Position numbers and translations under genes: made by a program. This document shows, piece after piece, positions 6,170 to 12,169 of a stretch of 12,169 nucleotides of DNA. The DNA comes from Desulfuromusa sp. (GTDB taxonomy: Bacteria > Desulfobacterota > Desulfuromonadia > Desulfuromonadales > Geopsychrobacteraceae), in the NCBI GenBank assembly GCA_030590745.1, contig JAUVCS010000009.1, positions 1 through 12,169 of the forward strand, in the 5' to 3' direction. Positions within the stretch are counted from its first letter, which is position 1. Each line of letters opens with the position of its first letter. The notes under the pieces are model-generated. The model was not told where the DNA came from. It saw only the letters and a program-made list of their open reading frames with translations, and searched no databases.

Positions 6170-6844
6170 TTAATCGGACTCCTTCAATACGTATCCGACA
6201 CCCCGAACAGTGTGAATCAGTTTTTTATCGAAGTTACGATCGATTTTCTTACGTAGATAATTGACGTAGACATCAATAATATTGGTGAATGAGTCAAAAG
6301 TATAATCCCAAACATGTTCAGCAATCATAGTTCTGGTAAGGACTTGATTTGGACTGCGCATAAAGTATTCCAGTAATGCATATTCTTTTGATGTCAGGTC
6401 AATTTCCTGATTATCACGCCAGACTTTGTGTCCCACTGGATCCAGACGCAAGTCGGCAAAATAGAGTTCTGCCCCGCGGTCTTGAGAGCCACGGCGGATC
6501 AGTGCTCTTACCCGGGCAATCAATTCAGCAAATGCAAATGGTTTGGTCAGATAGTCATCGCTACCAATATCAAGACCGGAAACAATATCTTCAACAGTAT
6601 CTTTTGCGGTCAGGCACAAGATTGGTGTTGCAACATTATTTTCACGGAGTTCTTTGATTGCACTTAATCCATCTTTTTTTGGTAACATCACATCCATGAG
6701 GATCAGGTCGTAAGTTACGTTTTCTGCCATCTGCACACCATCTTCCCCATCGTAGGCGACATCAACAATAAACTCCTCTTCTTCCAAGCCTCGTTTAATA
6801 AAGCTTGCGACCTTTTTTTCGTCTTCAACAACCAAGATGCGCAT
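6170..6844 (-). CDS. OmpR/PhoB-family response regulator
   Basis: A 224-residue regulator of standard length. The receiver domain (1-115) has acidic residues E7/D8, phospho-acceptor D51 in LILMDVMLPKKDG, T79 in CLTAKD and K101 in YLTKPFAFAEL, all intact. The C-terminal winged helix (about 125-222) is canonical, with DLTSKEYALLEYFMRSPNQV, the recognition-helix segment TNIIDVYVNYLRKKID and the wing IHTVRGVGYVL. It is closest in style to the CusR/CopR/MprA group, but metal sensing cannot be claimed without a sensor domain or target genes. AAAGGAG lies 9 bases before the ATG. Its presumed partner is the HisKA kinase 116 bases downstream, with a terminator between them. Confidence 0.95.
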   Translation of the reverse strand: MRILVVEDEKKVASFIKRGLEEEEFIVDVAYDGEDGVQMAENVTYDLILMDVMLPKKDGLSAIKELRENNVATPILCLTAKDTVEDIVSGLDIGSDDYLTKPFAFAELIARVRALIRRGSQDRGAELYFADLRLDPVGHKVWRDNQEIDLTSKEYALLEYFMRSPNQVLTRTMIAEHVWDYTFDSFTNIIDVYVNYLRKKIDRNFDKKLIHTVRGVGYVLKESD

Positions 6845-7225
6845 TGTTAGTCTCCTTTGTTCTTTTATCGCAGAGGTGTATTTCCTGACACTCTTAATGG
6901 GAAAAGAATTGTTAAGCCCATCGATCTCGAATTAAACATACATAAGCTATTAGTTCTGAATGAAAAAAACACACTGAGTGCACTTTTAGTAGCGATAGCT
7001 CATGAGAATTTAAGCAACTTTAACAGAGACAGTTCGAGTGTGCAAGGGTAATAATAATTTTCCTTTAATTATTTTTTATGGATAATTGCTTTTTGTCTGA
7101 TTTCCGCGATATTTCGGACTGATAGCTTCGTCACTCCACCCCTTAATAAACATTATCCTGCCAATGAATAAGGATTTTCTAGATTCTTTGTTGTCAAAAG
7201 TGATAGAATCTGTTAATTAATAAGC
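6845..7225. other. 381-bp AT-rich intergenic region between divergent genes
   Basis: This region separates the leftward response regulator from rightward prmA and should hold promoters for both. I see no believable gene: the one 64-codon open stretch at 6857-7051 has no ribosome binding site or family resemblance. Possible signals are CTTAA/TTAAG arms (6893-6897/6912-6916), a TTTAAG...TTTAAC pair with 10-base period (7009-7024) of the sort OmpR-type regulators bind, and a 16-base dyad TCCGCGATATTTCGGA (7103-7118). That dyad is flanked by direct CTGAT repeats. All are short and unproven. Confidence 0.5.
7201..7209 (+). promoter_or_regulatory. Possible extended -10 promoter for prmA
   Basis: TGATAGAAT fits an extended -10 element (TGnTATAAT with one change). 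It would start transcription around 7216, about 10 bases before the prmA ATG. An alternative is TTGTCA (7191-7196), 17 bases, then TAATTA (7214-7219), which would start transcription at the ATG itself. Either reading implies a very short or absent leader. Confidence 0.35.
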
Positions 7226-8140
7226 ATGAAAGATGAGTGGATTGCCATCGAAGTCAAGATTAAGGGTGAATTTGTTGATCTTGTCAGCGCTATTTTAGCT
7301 GAACATGGTTGTTCTGGAACAATTATTGAGGAACGTAAACTTGATACTTTTGTCGTTCCTGAGGATGATTTAAATCCTTTAGCAGACTATGTTTTAAAAA
7401 CCTACTTTGACGCTTTACACGAACCTCAGGCGTTGATTGCAGAGTTAGAAGTTGTTTTTCGCGAAATCCCGATCCTTGAAAATCAAACTTTCAGTATTCA
7501 GGCAGGGCCAGTAGTTGATATGGCGGATTGGTCTGAAGATTGGAAACAGAATTTTTCAACTTTTCATGTTGGTGATCGTCTGGTTGTCCGACCAAGCTGG
7601 GAAGCTTACACTCCGCAGGCGGATGAGGTTGTTATCGAAATTGATCCAGGCATGGCCTTCGGGACTGGAACTCATGAGACCACACAACTCTGTTTGGAGG
7701 TGATTGCCGAGCTGCTGGATTATCCTGACCCCCCATTGAATATGCTTGATGTTGGAACGGGATCAGGAATTTTGGCATTGGGAGCAGCAGCACTTGGCTG
7801 CCGGAACATTGTCGCAAATGATATTGACCCAGTTGCCTGTCGCGTTGCTGGTGAAAATATTAAAAAAAATCACTATGCCGGGCGGGTAGAAATCAGTGAG
7901 CATCCTTTAGAGGAACTTCCCGGGCAGTTTGAGTTGATCGTTGCGAATATCCTGGCAGAAGAAAATATTCGACTTAGACACGCTTTCTTTGAGCATTTGT
8001 CTCAGGGCGGATGGCTGGTGTTGTCTGGAATTTTAAAGGAGAAAGAGATGCTGGTTCGTGATGGTTTTTCTGATTTATCTCTGGAGTCTTTTCCCAGTCG
8101 TTATCGGGATGAGTGGGTCTGTTTATTATTGCGGCGGTAA
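7226..8140 (+). CDS. prmA: Ribosomal protein L11 methyltransferase
   Basis: A 304-residue protein with the full PrmA architecture. The N-terminal substrate-recognition domain (about 1-95) begins WIAIEVKIKGEF. The linker WSEDWKQNF (102-110) is a family hallmark. The SAM-dependent Rossmann-fold methyltransferase domain (about 125-304) shows IDPGMAFGTGTHETTQLCL, motif I LDVGTGSGILAL (174-185), the acidic NDID (198-201) and motif IV VANILAEE. It trimethylates ribosomal protein L11 (uL11) in the cytoplasm. Length and N-terminus match the family, so the ATG at 7226 is right even though no Shine-Dalgarno sequence precedes it. It is first of a rightward cluster with rsmE and the zinc-ribbon/RDD gene; the prmA-rsmE pairing is common in bacteria. 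Confidence 0.97.
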   Translation: MKDEWIAIEVKIKGEFVDLVSAILAEHGCSGTIIEERKLDTFVVPEDDLNPLADYVLKTYFDALHEPQALIAELEVVFREIPILENQTFSIQAGPVVDMADWSEDWKQNFSTFHVGDRLVVRPSWEAYTPQADEVVIEIDPGMAFGTGTHETTQLCLEVIAELLDYPDPPLNMLDVGTGSGILALGAAALGCRNIVANDIDPVACRVAGENIKKNHYAGRVEISEHPLEELPGQFELIVANILAEENIRLRHAFFEHLSQGGWLVLSGILKEKEMLVRDGFSDLSLESFPSRYRDEWVCLLLRR

Positions 8141-8145
8141 ATTTA

Positions 8146-8880
8146 ATGCGTTGTTTCTATTTGCCAGAACCAAAATTATGTAGTGGAACGATTATTCGTT
8201 TACCGAAGGAGTTAAAAAGACACCTGCAGACTGTTTTACGCTTACAGTCGGGAGAAAAAATTCAACTATTTAATGGTCTCGGCCAGCTTGCTACATCGAT
8301 TCTGAAAGAAAATTCAGAGGTTGAACTTGTGGATGTCGTCAATTATCCACTGCCGGCTTGTCCTCTGACATTAATTCAGGGACTGCCAAAGGGCGATAAG
8401 CTGGAGTTGATTCTGCAAAAGGGAACCGAGCTTGGTGTCAACCAGTTTTATCTGACTGCGATGGAGCGGAGTGTTGGACTGTTAAAGTCTGATCGAAGAC
8501 AGAAGCGGTTGGAGCGGTGGCAAAAGATTATTCAGGAAGCCGCCAGACAGAGCAGGCAGTATCACTTACCGCAATTAAAGGTAGATACTTCACTGCCCGA
8601 TGTTTTGTCGTCAGTTAAAGCTGATTTAAAATTGCTACTATGGGAAGAGAGTACAATGCCTCTGCAGGATGTTTTATCTCAACAATCACCGCGGCAGGTT
8701 GCTGTGTTGGTTGGTCCTGAGGGGGGGGTCAGTCAACAGGAGGCGGAGCAAGCCATAGCTCAAGGATTTCAGGCTGTGCGTCTTGGCCCCAGAATTTTAC
8801 GTACCGAGACAGCAGGACTTGCGATAATAACGATTTTGCAATATCTTTACGGAGATTTGGCTTCAGCTCAGCATGGTTGA
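8146..8880 (+). CDS. rsmE: 16S rRNA m3U1498 methyltransferase
   Basis: A 244-residue SPOUT-family methyltransferase that methylates N3 of U1498 in 16S rRNA. An N-terminal PUA-like RNA-binding domain (about 1-70) begins MRCFYLPEPK and includes HLQTVLRLQSGEKIQLFNG. The C-terminal SPOUT domain has QGLPKGDKLELILQKGTELG, EAARQSRQYHLPQ and the SAM-binding knot motifs VGPEGGVSQQE (189-199) and LGPRILRTETA (213-223). The frame could open earlier at a GTG at 8113 inside prmA. The ATG at 8146 gives the usual N-terminus and lies 5 bases after the prmA stop, so translation is probably coupled. The ribosome binding signal is weak. Confidence 0.96.
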   Translation: MRCFYLPEPKLCSGTIIRLPKELKRHLQTVLRLQSGEKIQLFNGLGQLATSILKENSEVELVDVVNYPLPACPLTLIQGLPKGDKLELILQKGTELGVNQFYLTAMERSVGLLKSDRRQKRLERWQKIIQEAARQSRQYHLPQLKVDTSLPDVLSSVKADLKLLLWEESTMPLQDVLSQQSPRQVAVLVGPEGGVSQQEAEQAIAQGFQAVRLGPRILRTETAGLAIITILQYLYGDLASAQHG

Positions 8881-8909
8881 ATAATCATGTATAAAAGAAA
8901 GGAAGAATC

Positions 8910-10328
8910 ATGAGATGTCCCAAGTGCGGCTACAATAGTTTTGACCATCTTGATAGCTGCAAAAAATGTGGCAAAGATTTGGTTGAATTTAAGCAGAGCT
9001 TTGGAATCAGGAGTGTTTTGTTCCCTGGTCAGGTGGCCTCGGGTAGTGTAGTCGAAGAAGAATTTGACGATACTGCTGCGGATGTTGCCGTGTCAGTAGC
9101 TACTGGAGCAACTGTAGCAGCGGCCACAGCAACTGCTGTGAGTGCTTCTGATAGTGGAACAGCCCCCGCTGGAACTGATGGGGATGACTTCGGTTTTGAT
9201 TTTATGGGCGACAGTGGCGATGATGATGATCTCTCTTTTGATGAGTTGTTTGAAGAGGCTCCTGAAGATGAGGATGTTGAAGAAACAATAGAGGGACCAA
9301 AAGAGGCAACAGTCGAGGAAGATGTCAGCTCTGATGATCTGCCAGAGGATGAAGCCGATCTGGAAGATGATTTTGGTTTTGATCTGGAGGATGAAGAAAG
9401 CGTTTCTACAGCTGACGATAGTTTTTCTTTTGCTGATGAAGAACCAGAAAGTCCAGCAGGTGAGCCTGAAGGTTCAGGGTCTGAGGAGGACCCCCAACGC
9501 CCTTTTGACTTACCGGAGTCTTCGCTGTTTGCGGGGGCTCCGGAAGATAGTCTGAATATTTTAAAAGAGCAGCACTCTTCTTTGGTTGCCGCTGAAACAC
9601 CTGTTGACTTGTCTTTGGGGGCGGATAGGCTGACTCCAGAGGAATTGCCTGAAGGTTATGTTCCTGAGCTGGAAGAGACCTCCGTGTCTCCTCCAACTCC
9701 GGTCGAGCTTTCAACTCCGGTTGAACCTCCAACTCCGGTTGAACCTCCAACTCCGGCTTTTGCCACAAATGACTCGGTTGCCGAAGTGACGGCACCTTCC
9801 CCTGTGACCGCTGCCAGTGTTGCCAGTCAAGTTGTTCCGGATGATCTTTCTGACGATGTTGTTACTGGTGTCGTGGCCTCCCCCCCGCCATTATTGTCCT
9901 GTATTAATGCTTTTATCTGCGATTTGATTTTGTTGACATTTGTCGGAATAAGTTTCGTGCTCGCTGCAGAAGCGGCTCTGGCAACCGGGGGGGCTGGATT
10001 TCTTCCATCTCTGGAGACCTTGATTAACCTTTCGGTTCCTTATTTTCTGGTCCTGTTCTTTCTTGCTTTTGGTTATTTCACTCTGTTTCACTTTTTAGTC
10101 GGACAAACCCCGGGGAAAATGTTGATGGGGTTGCGGGTTGAGACAACTGAAGGGGAACCGCTGGCTTTTGCCCAGGCTTTTTTGCGCAGTGTCGGCGGCT
10201 TATTCCAATTGTTGCCGGTTGGGCTGGGTTATTTAATGGTTCTGTCCAACTCTGAACGGCGCGGCTGGAATGACCGGTTGGCGGGGACGCGGGTGGTCAA
10301 TTTACGGGATCTCTCCGGAGAAGATTAA
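8910..10328 (+). CDS. Zinc-ribbon, acidic low-complexity linker and RDD membrane-domain protein
   Basis: A 472-residue protein with three parts. Residues 1-22 form a zinc ribbon (C3, C6, C17, C20: CPKCGYN...CKKCGKDL). Residues about 48-330 are a long, disordered-looking linker. It contains an Ala/Thr-rich patch, very acidic stretches with repeated DDFGFD motifs (about 91 and 153), and a PPTPVE tandem repeat at 261-284. Residues about 331-466 form an RDD domain with three hydrophobic helices. These show a start INAFICDLILL, the loop GQTPGKMLMGLRV and the ending RRGWNDRLAGTRVV, which match the family's conserved Arg/Asp positions. RDD proteins are poorly understood; some act in ion transport. 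The zinc ribbon and linker should lie in the cytoplasm. A good ribosome binding site (AAGGAAG) precedes the ATG. It is 29 bases after rsmE, so probably in one transcript. The function is unknown. Confidence 0.9.
   Translation: MRCPKCGYNSFDHLDSCKKCGKDLVEFKQSFGIRSVLFPGQVASGSVVEEEFDDTAADVAVSVATGATVAAATATAVSASDSGTAPAGTDGDDFGFDFMGDSGDDDDLSFDELFEEAPEDEDVEETIEGPKEATVEEDVSSDDLPEDEADLEDDFGFDLEDEESVSTADDSFSFADEEPESPAGEPEGSGSEEDPQRPFDLPESSLFAGAPEDSLNILKEQHSSLVAAETPVDLSLGADRLTPEELPEGYVPELEETSVSPPTPVELSTPVEPPTPVEPPTPAFATNDSVAEVTAPSPVTAASVASQVVPDDLSDDVVTGVVASPPPLLSCINAFICDLILLTFVGISFVLAAEAALATGGAGFLPSLETLINLSVPYFLVLFFLAFGYFTLFHFLVGQTPGKMLMGLRVETTEGEPLAFAQAFLRSVGGLFQLLPVGLGYLMVLSNSERRGWNDRLAGTRVVNLRDLSGED
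9690..9757 (+). repeat. 18-bp tandem repeat encoding PPTPVE in the RDD protein
   Basis: Almost four copies of CCTCCAACTCCGGTTGAA start at 9690, 9708, 9726 and 9744 (the last is partial). The third copy is exact; the second begins CTTTCA. They encode PPTPVE, LSTPVE, PPTPVE and PPTPA at residues 261-284. The near-identity at DNA level suggests recent slippage or duplication, so copy number may vary between strains. Confidence 0.85.
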
Positions 10329-10342
10329 ACCCTCTGCCGCGG

Positions 10343-10957
10343 TCAGATTTCCATGCGTAGTTGGGTGAAAACCTGAAGATTTTGACATTTAAGGTACTCA
10401 TTATTTTTCAGTTCCCAGCTGATTGTTGAGGTGACTATTGGTCCATAATTGTGGCCGGGATAGATTCGGGTGTCTCCCGGTAGCTTTTTCAGCCGCTGCA
10501 GGCTTTTATAGAGATCAGAAACATCACTGCCGGGTAAATCGGCTCGTCCACAGCGGCTGACAAACAGGGTATCACCAGTGATGATATGTTTTCCGGTTTT
10601 AAAAACAACCGACCCTGGAGTGTGCCCCGGGGTGTGCATCACTTCAATTATCCCATTTCCCAATCCAAGTTTCGTCCCTTCTGTCAGTAAAATGTCTGGA
10701 TTTGGCATATCTGCCAAATGTGCCGCCAGCTTGGCATTGGTCTGTTTAAGAATGATGTCATTCCCCGCAATGTGATCCTGATGACCATGGGTATTAAGGA
10801 GTAATTTCAAAGTTACACCAAGGGCCGTCGCTTTCCTCAGTAACAATTCTGGTCGCATTGATGGGTCAACAGCTGCCGCACAGAGAGTTTCCGGACAATA
10901 AATCAGGTAAGAGAAGTTATCCATCTCACTGGCATCGATTTGAATGATCTGTAGCAT
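10343..10957 (-). CDS. Metallo-beta-lactamase-fold hydrolase (glyoxalase II/ETHE1-like)
   Basis: A 204-residue MBL-fold enzyme with the complete two-metal ligand set: H57, H59, D61 and H62 in NTHGHQDHIAGN, H112 in HTPGHTPGS, D129 in ITGDTLFVSRCGRADLPG and H169 in YPGHNYGP. These features fit the hydroxyacylglutathione hydrolase/persulfide dioxygenase-like branch, but the C-terminal glutathione-binding domain of true glyoxalase II is missing, so the substrate is open. An upstream in-frame start at 11017 is possible. The ATG at 10957 is chosen because AGGGA lies about 7 bases before it, and the family normally starts near MLQIIQID. It converges with the RDD gene, 14 bases away, and is divergent from dapF. 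No terminator is visible between the converging genes. Confidence 0.92.
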   Translation of the reverse strand: MLQIIQIDASEMDNFSYLIYCPETLCAAAVDPSMRPELLLRKATALGVTLKLLLNTHGHQDHIAGNDIILKQTNAKLAAHLADMPNPDILLTEGTKLGLGNGIIEVMHTPGHTPGSVVFKTGKHIITGDTLFVSRCGRADLPGSDVSDLYKSLQRLKKLPGDTRIYPGHNYGPIVTSTISWELKNNEYLKCQNLQVFTQLRMEI

Positions 10958-11037
10958 GGCTTTCCCTAGCGTAGTATATTGGGGTTGCAGGTTTATTCTC
11001 GAAAAAGTATATGACAATTGTCTCTCAGGAGTGAAGG
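10958..11037. promoter_or_regulatory. Divergent promoter region for the MBL hydrolase and dapF
   Basis: Eighty bases separate the two start codons. Leftward, TATACT (minus strand, near 10972-10977) matches the -10 consensus at five of six bases, but no good -35 is at the right distance. Rightward, TTGCAG (10985-10990), 17 bases, then TATATG (11008-11013) is a moderate promoter candidate. The dapF ribosome binding site (CAGGAG plus AAGG) follows. Confidence 0.4.
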
Positions 11038-11877
11038 ATGAAGTTTACTAAAATGCATGGGGCAGGAAATGACTATGTCTATATCAATGGTTTTGCTGAA
11101 AAAATAGATGATCCGGTTAGATTAGCTCAACAGGTCAGCCAGCGCCGCTTTGGTATCGGTGCGGATGGATTGATTTTGATCCTGCCGTCAGTGGTTGCCG
11201 ATGTTCGGATGAGGATGTTTAATGTTGATGGCAGCGAAGGGGCGATGTGTGGTAACGGGATTCGCTGTGTGGCTAAATATGCCTACGATCATGGTCTGGT
11301 TGATCGTCTGGAAATGACCGTGGAGACGGGTGCCGGTATTTTGTCTTTAGTGATGTTTGTTGGTTCTTCCGGTTTGGTAACCCGGGTTCAGGTCAATATG
11401 GGGGTGCCACGGTTGACCCGGGGGCAAATCCCCATGTCTGGTCCGGGGACTGAAACGGCGGTGGCGATCCCGATAGAGATTGATAACCGACAGCTTGAGA
11501 TAACCTGTGTCTCGATGGGAAATCCCCATGCGGTTGTTTTTATTGCCGATGTTGAACAATTCCCCGTAACTGAAATTGGTCCGCAGATTGAAAATCATCC
11601 CTGGTTTTCTGATCGTGTTAATGTTGAATTTGTGCAGATTGTCAATCCTGCAGAGGTCATTCAACGAACCTGGGAGAGAGGTTCCGGTGAAACATTTGCC
11701 TGTGGTACCGGTGCTTCAGCAGTGACCGTTGCCGGAGTGTTAACCGGGCGGACGGAGCGAAAAATTGTAAACCATCTCCGTGGTGGAGATCTGGAACTGG
11801 AATGGTTGGAATCGGGCGAGGTGATGATGACTGGTCCTGCGGCGGAGGTGTTTCATGGTGATTTTGAACCAAACTAG
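11038..11877 (+). CDS. dapF: Diaminopimelate epimerase
   Basis: A 279-residue enzyme that converts LL- to meso-diaminopimelate, the step feeding both lysine and peptidoglycan synthesis. It is a cofactor-free two-base racemase: catalytic Cys71 in EGAMCGNGIRC and Cys222 in ETFACGTGASAV are both present. Substrate-binding residues are also present: N11 (HGAGNDY), N162 (MGNPHAVV), N195 (RVNVEF) and E213/R214 (WERGSGET). Length fits the family (E. coli about 274). The start is supported by GGAGTGAAGG directly upstream. Its TAG stop overlaps by two bases the left end of the long palindrome that follows, so the last residues may have been set by that element. It is followed by a HAD hydrolase gene in the same direction. 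Confidence 0.97.
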   Translation: MKFTKMHGAGNDYVYINGFAEKIDDPVRLAQQVSQRRFGIGADGLILILPSVVADVRMRMFNVDGSEGAMCGNGIRCVAKYAYDHGLVDRLEMTVETGAGILSLVMFVGSSGLVTRVQVNMGVPRLTRGQIPMSGPGTETAVAIPIEIDNRQLEITCVSMGNPHAVVFIADVEQFPVTEIGPQIENHPWFSDRVNVEFVQIVNPAEVIQRTWERGSGETFACGTGASAVTVAGVLTGRTERKIVNHLRGGDLELEWLESGEVMMTGPAAEVFHGDFEPN

Positions 11878-12038
11878 CAGCCTGTGGACTATCTGGGCTG
11901 AAGCGAAAATTTGGTTGTTTGAGATCAGATTTTGGCTCATTTGAGAGTAATAGCCGTAGCTATTGGTCGAAAAGGAGCTGAAATATGGGCCAAACAGACG
12001 AATTTGCAGCCAGATCATTGATAGTCCGACAGGCTGCT
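11876..12038. repeat. ~163-bp imperfect palindromic element B with terminal inverted repeats
   Basis: The ends AGCAGCCTGTGGACTATC (11876-11893) and GATAGTCCGACAGGCTGCT (12020-12038) are inverted repeats with a single one-base insertion. Symmetry continues inward with interruptions: ATCTGG/CCAGAT near the ends, and GTTTG/CAAAC further in. It closes in a perfect hairpin, AATAGC-CGTA-GCTATT (11949-11964). There is no reading frame of note. It starts inside the dapF stop codon and ends against the GGAGG of the next gene, so it fills the whole spacer. It resembles a non-autonomous mobile element (MITE-like) or a large REP-type hairpin. No clear target duplication is visible. Confidence 0.72.
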
Positions 12039-12052
12039 GGAGGAATCTCAAA

Positions 12053-12169
12053 ATGAAAGCGGTTCTTTTTGATCTGGATAATACCCTCTACCCGGTTGAA
12101 TGTGATCTGTTCTCCTTGATTGATGTCCGTATCAATCGTTATATGGAGGAGATTGTGGCTATTGATCCA
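12053..12169 (+). CDS. HAD-family hydrolase, possibly pyrimidine 5'-nucleotidase (3' end outside window)
   Basis: The first 39 codons only. The N-terminus MKAVLFDLDNTLYPVECDLF contains the DxD nucleophile motif of haloacid-dehalogenase-superfamily hydrolases (D7, D9). The DNTLYP variant and the helical SLIDVRINRYMEEI that follows resemble the SDT1/YjjG-like pyrimidine 5'-nucleotidase group. The fold is secure; the nucleotidase assignment is inferred from this short stretch. GGAGG (12039-12043) lies 9 bases before the ATG and directly abuts palindromic element B. Confidence 0.88.
   Translation, partial: MKAVLFDLDNTLYPVECDLFSLIDVRINRYMEEIVAIDP

Noticed and set aside
6857..7051. 64-codon open frame in the divergent intergenic region
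   Set aside because: It has no ribosome binding site, no recognisable motif and AT-driven composition, and it overlaps the regulatory region of the response-regulator gene. It is most likely a chance frame.
8113..8145. Earlier GTG start for rsmE inside prmA
   Set aside because: It would add 11 residues not typical of the family. The ATG at 8146 gives the usual N-terminus and sits in a coupled position after the prmA stop.
10958..11017. Longer N-terminus for the MBL-fold hydrolase
   Set aside because: The added 20 residues run through the divergent promoter region and lack family resemblance. The ATG at 10957 has a proper ribosome binding site.
1..12169. CRISPR arrays, tRNA or rRNA genes, transposase or phage genes, toxin-antitoxin pairs
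   Set aside because: I looked for regularly spaced repeats, tRNA-like cloverleaf ends, rRNA signatures and typical mobile or defence proteins on both strands and saw none. The two palindromes carry no coding capacity.

Overview
This window looks like chromosomal DNA of a Gram-negative bacterium. A member of the Desulfuromonadales (former Deltaproteobacteria) fits best, but this is inferred from gene content and style, not from a marker gene. Most genes are housekeeping or regulatory: a ribosomal-protein methyltransferase next to a 16S rRNA methyltransferase, diaminopimelate epimerase, a Bcp peroxiredoxin and two two-component pairs. No phage genes, transposase genes, rRNA, tRNA or CRISPR array are visible. 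Base composition is moderate and even, and no block looks recently acquired.

Left part (1-2577). The 3' end of an unidentified + strand gene is followed by a ~169-bp imperfect palindrome. Then comes a leftward operon: a MazG-like NTP pyrophosphohydrolase, a Bcp peroxiredoxin and a MaoC/NodN-like hydratase, closed by a strong hairpin at 413-455. Upstream lies a leftward GntR/FadR-type regulator with its own terminator and a TGGTAA...TTACCA operator just before its start codon, which suggests autoregulation.

Middle part (2698-6844). Two two-component systems are encoded leftward. The first is a NarX-like kinase (HAMP, HisKA_3, HATPase) with a response regulator whose C-terminal LuxR-like helix-turn-helix is divergent. 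The second is an OmpR-type regulator followed by a HisKA kinase. A strong, apparently bidirectional terminator separates that regulator from its kinase, and the kinase begins directly at what is normally the second membrane helix, as though the sensor domain had been lost. A 381-bp gene-free stretch separates this block from the rightward genes.

Right part (7226-12169). prmA, rsmE and a gene for an unusual zinc-ribbon/acidic-linker/RDD membrane protein run rightward in close spacing. A metallo-beta-lactamase-fold hydrolase is convergent to them and divergent from dapF. dapF is followed by a second ~163-bp long imperfect palindrome that fills the spacer up to the ribosome binding site of a HAD-family hydrolase (possibly a pyrimidine 5'-nucleotidase), which runs off the window.

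The most unusual features are the two long palindromic elements, which have different arms but the same size and the same apical core TAGC-N4-GCTA. Next come the sensor-less kinase behind a terminator, a C-rich-loop terminator that may end a small RNA, and the zinc-ribbon/RDD fusion. I see no clear multi-gene novel system.
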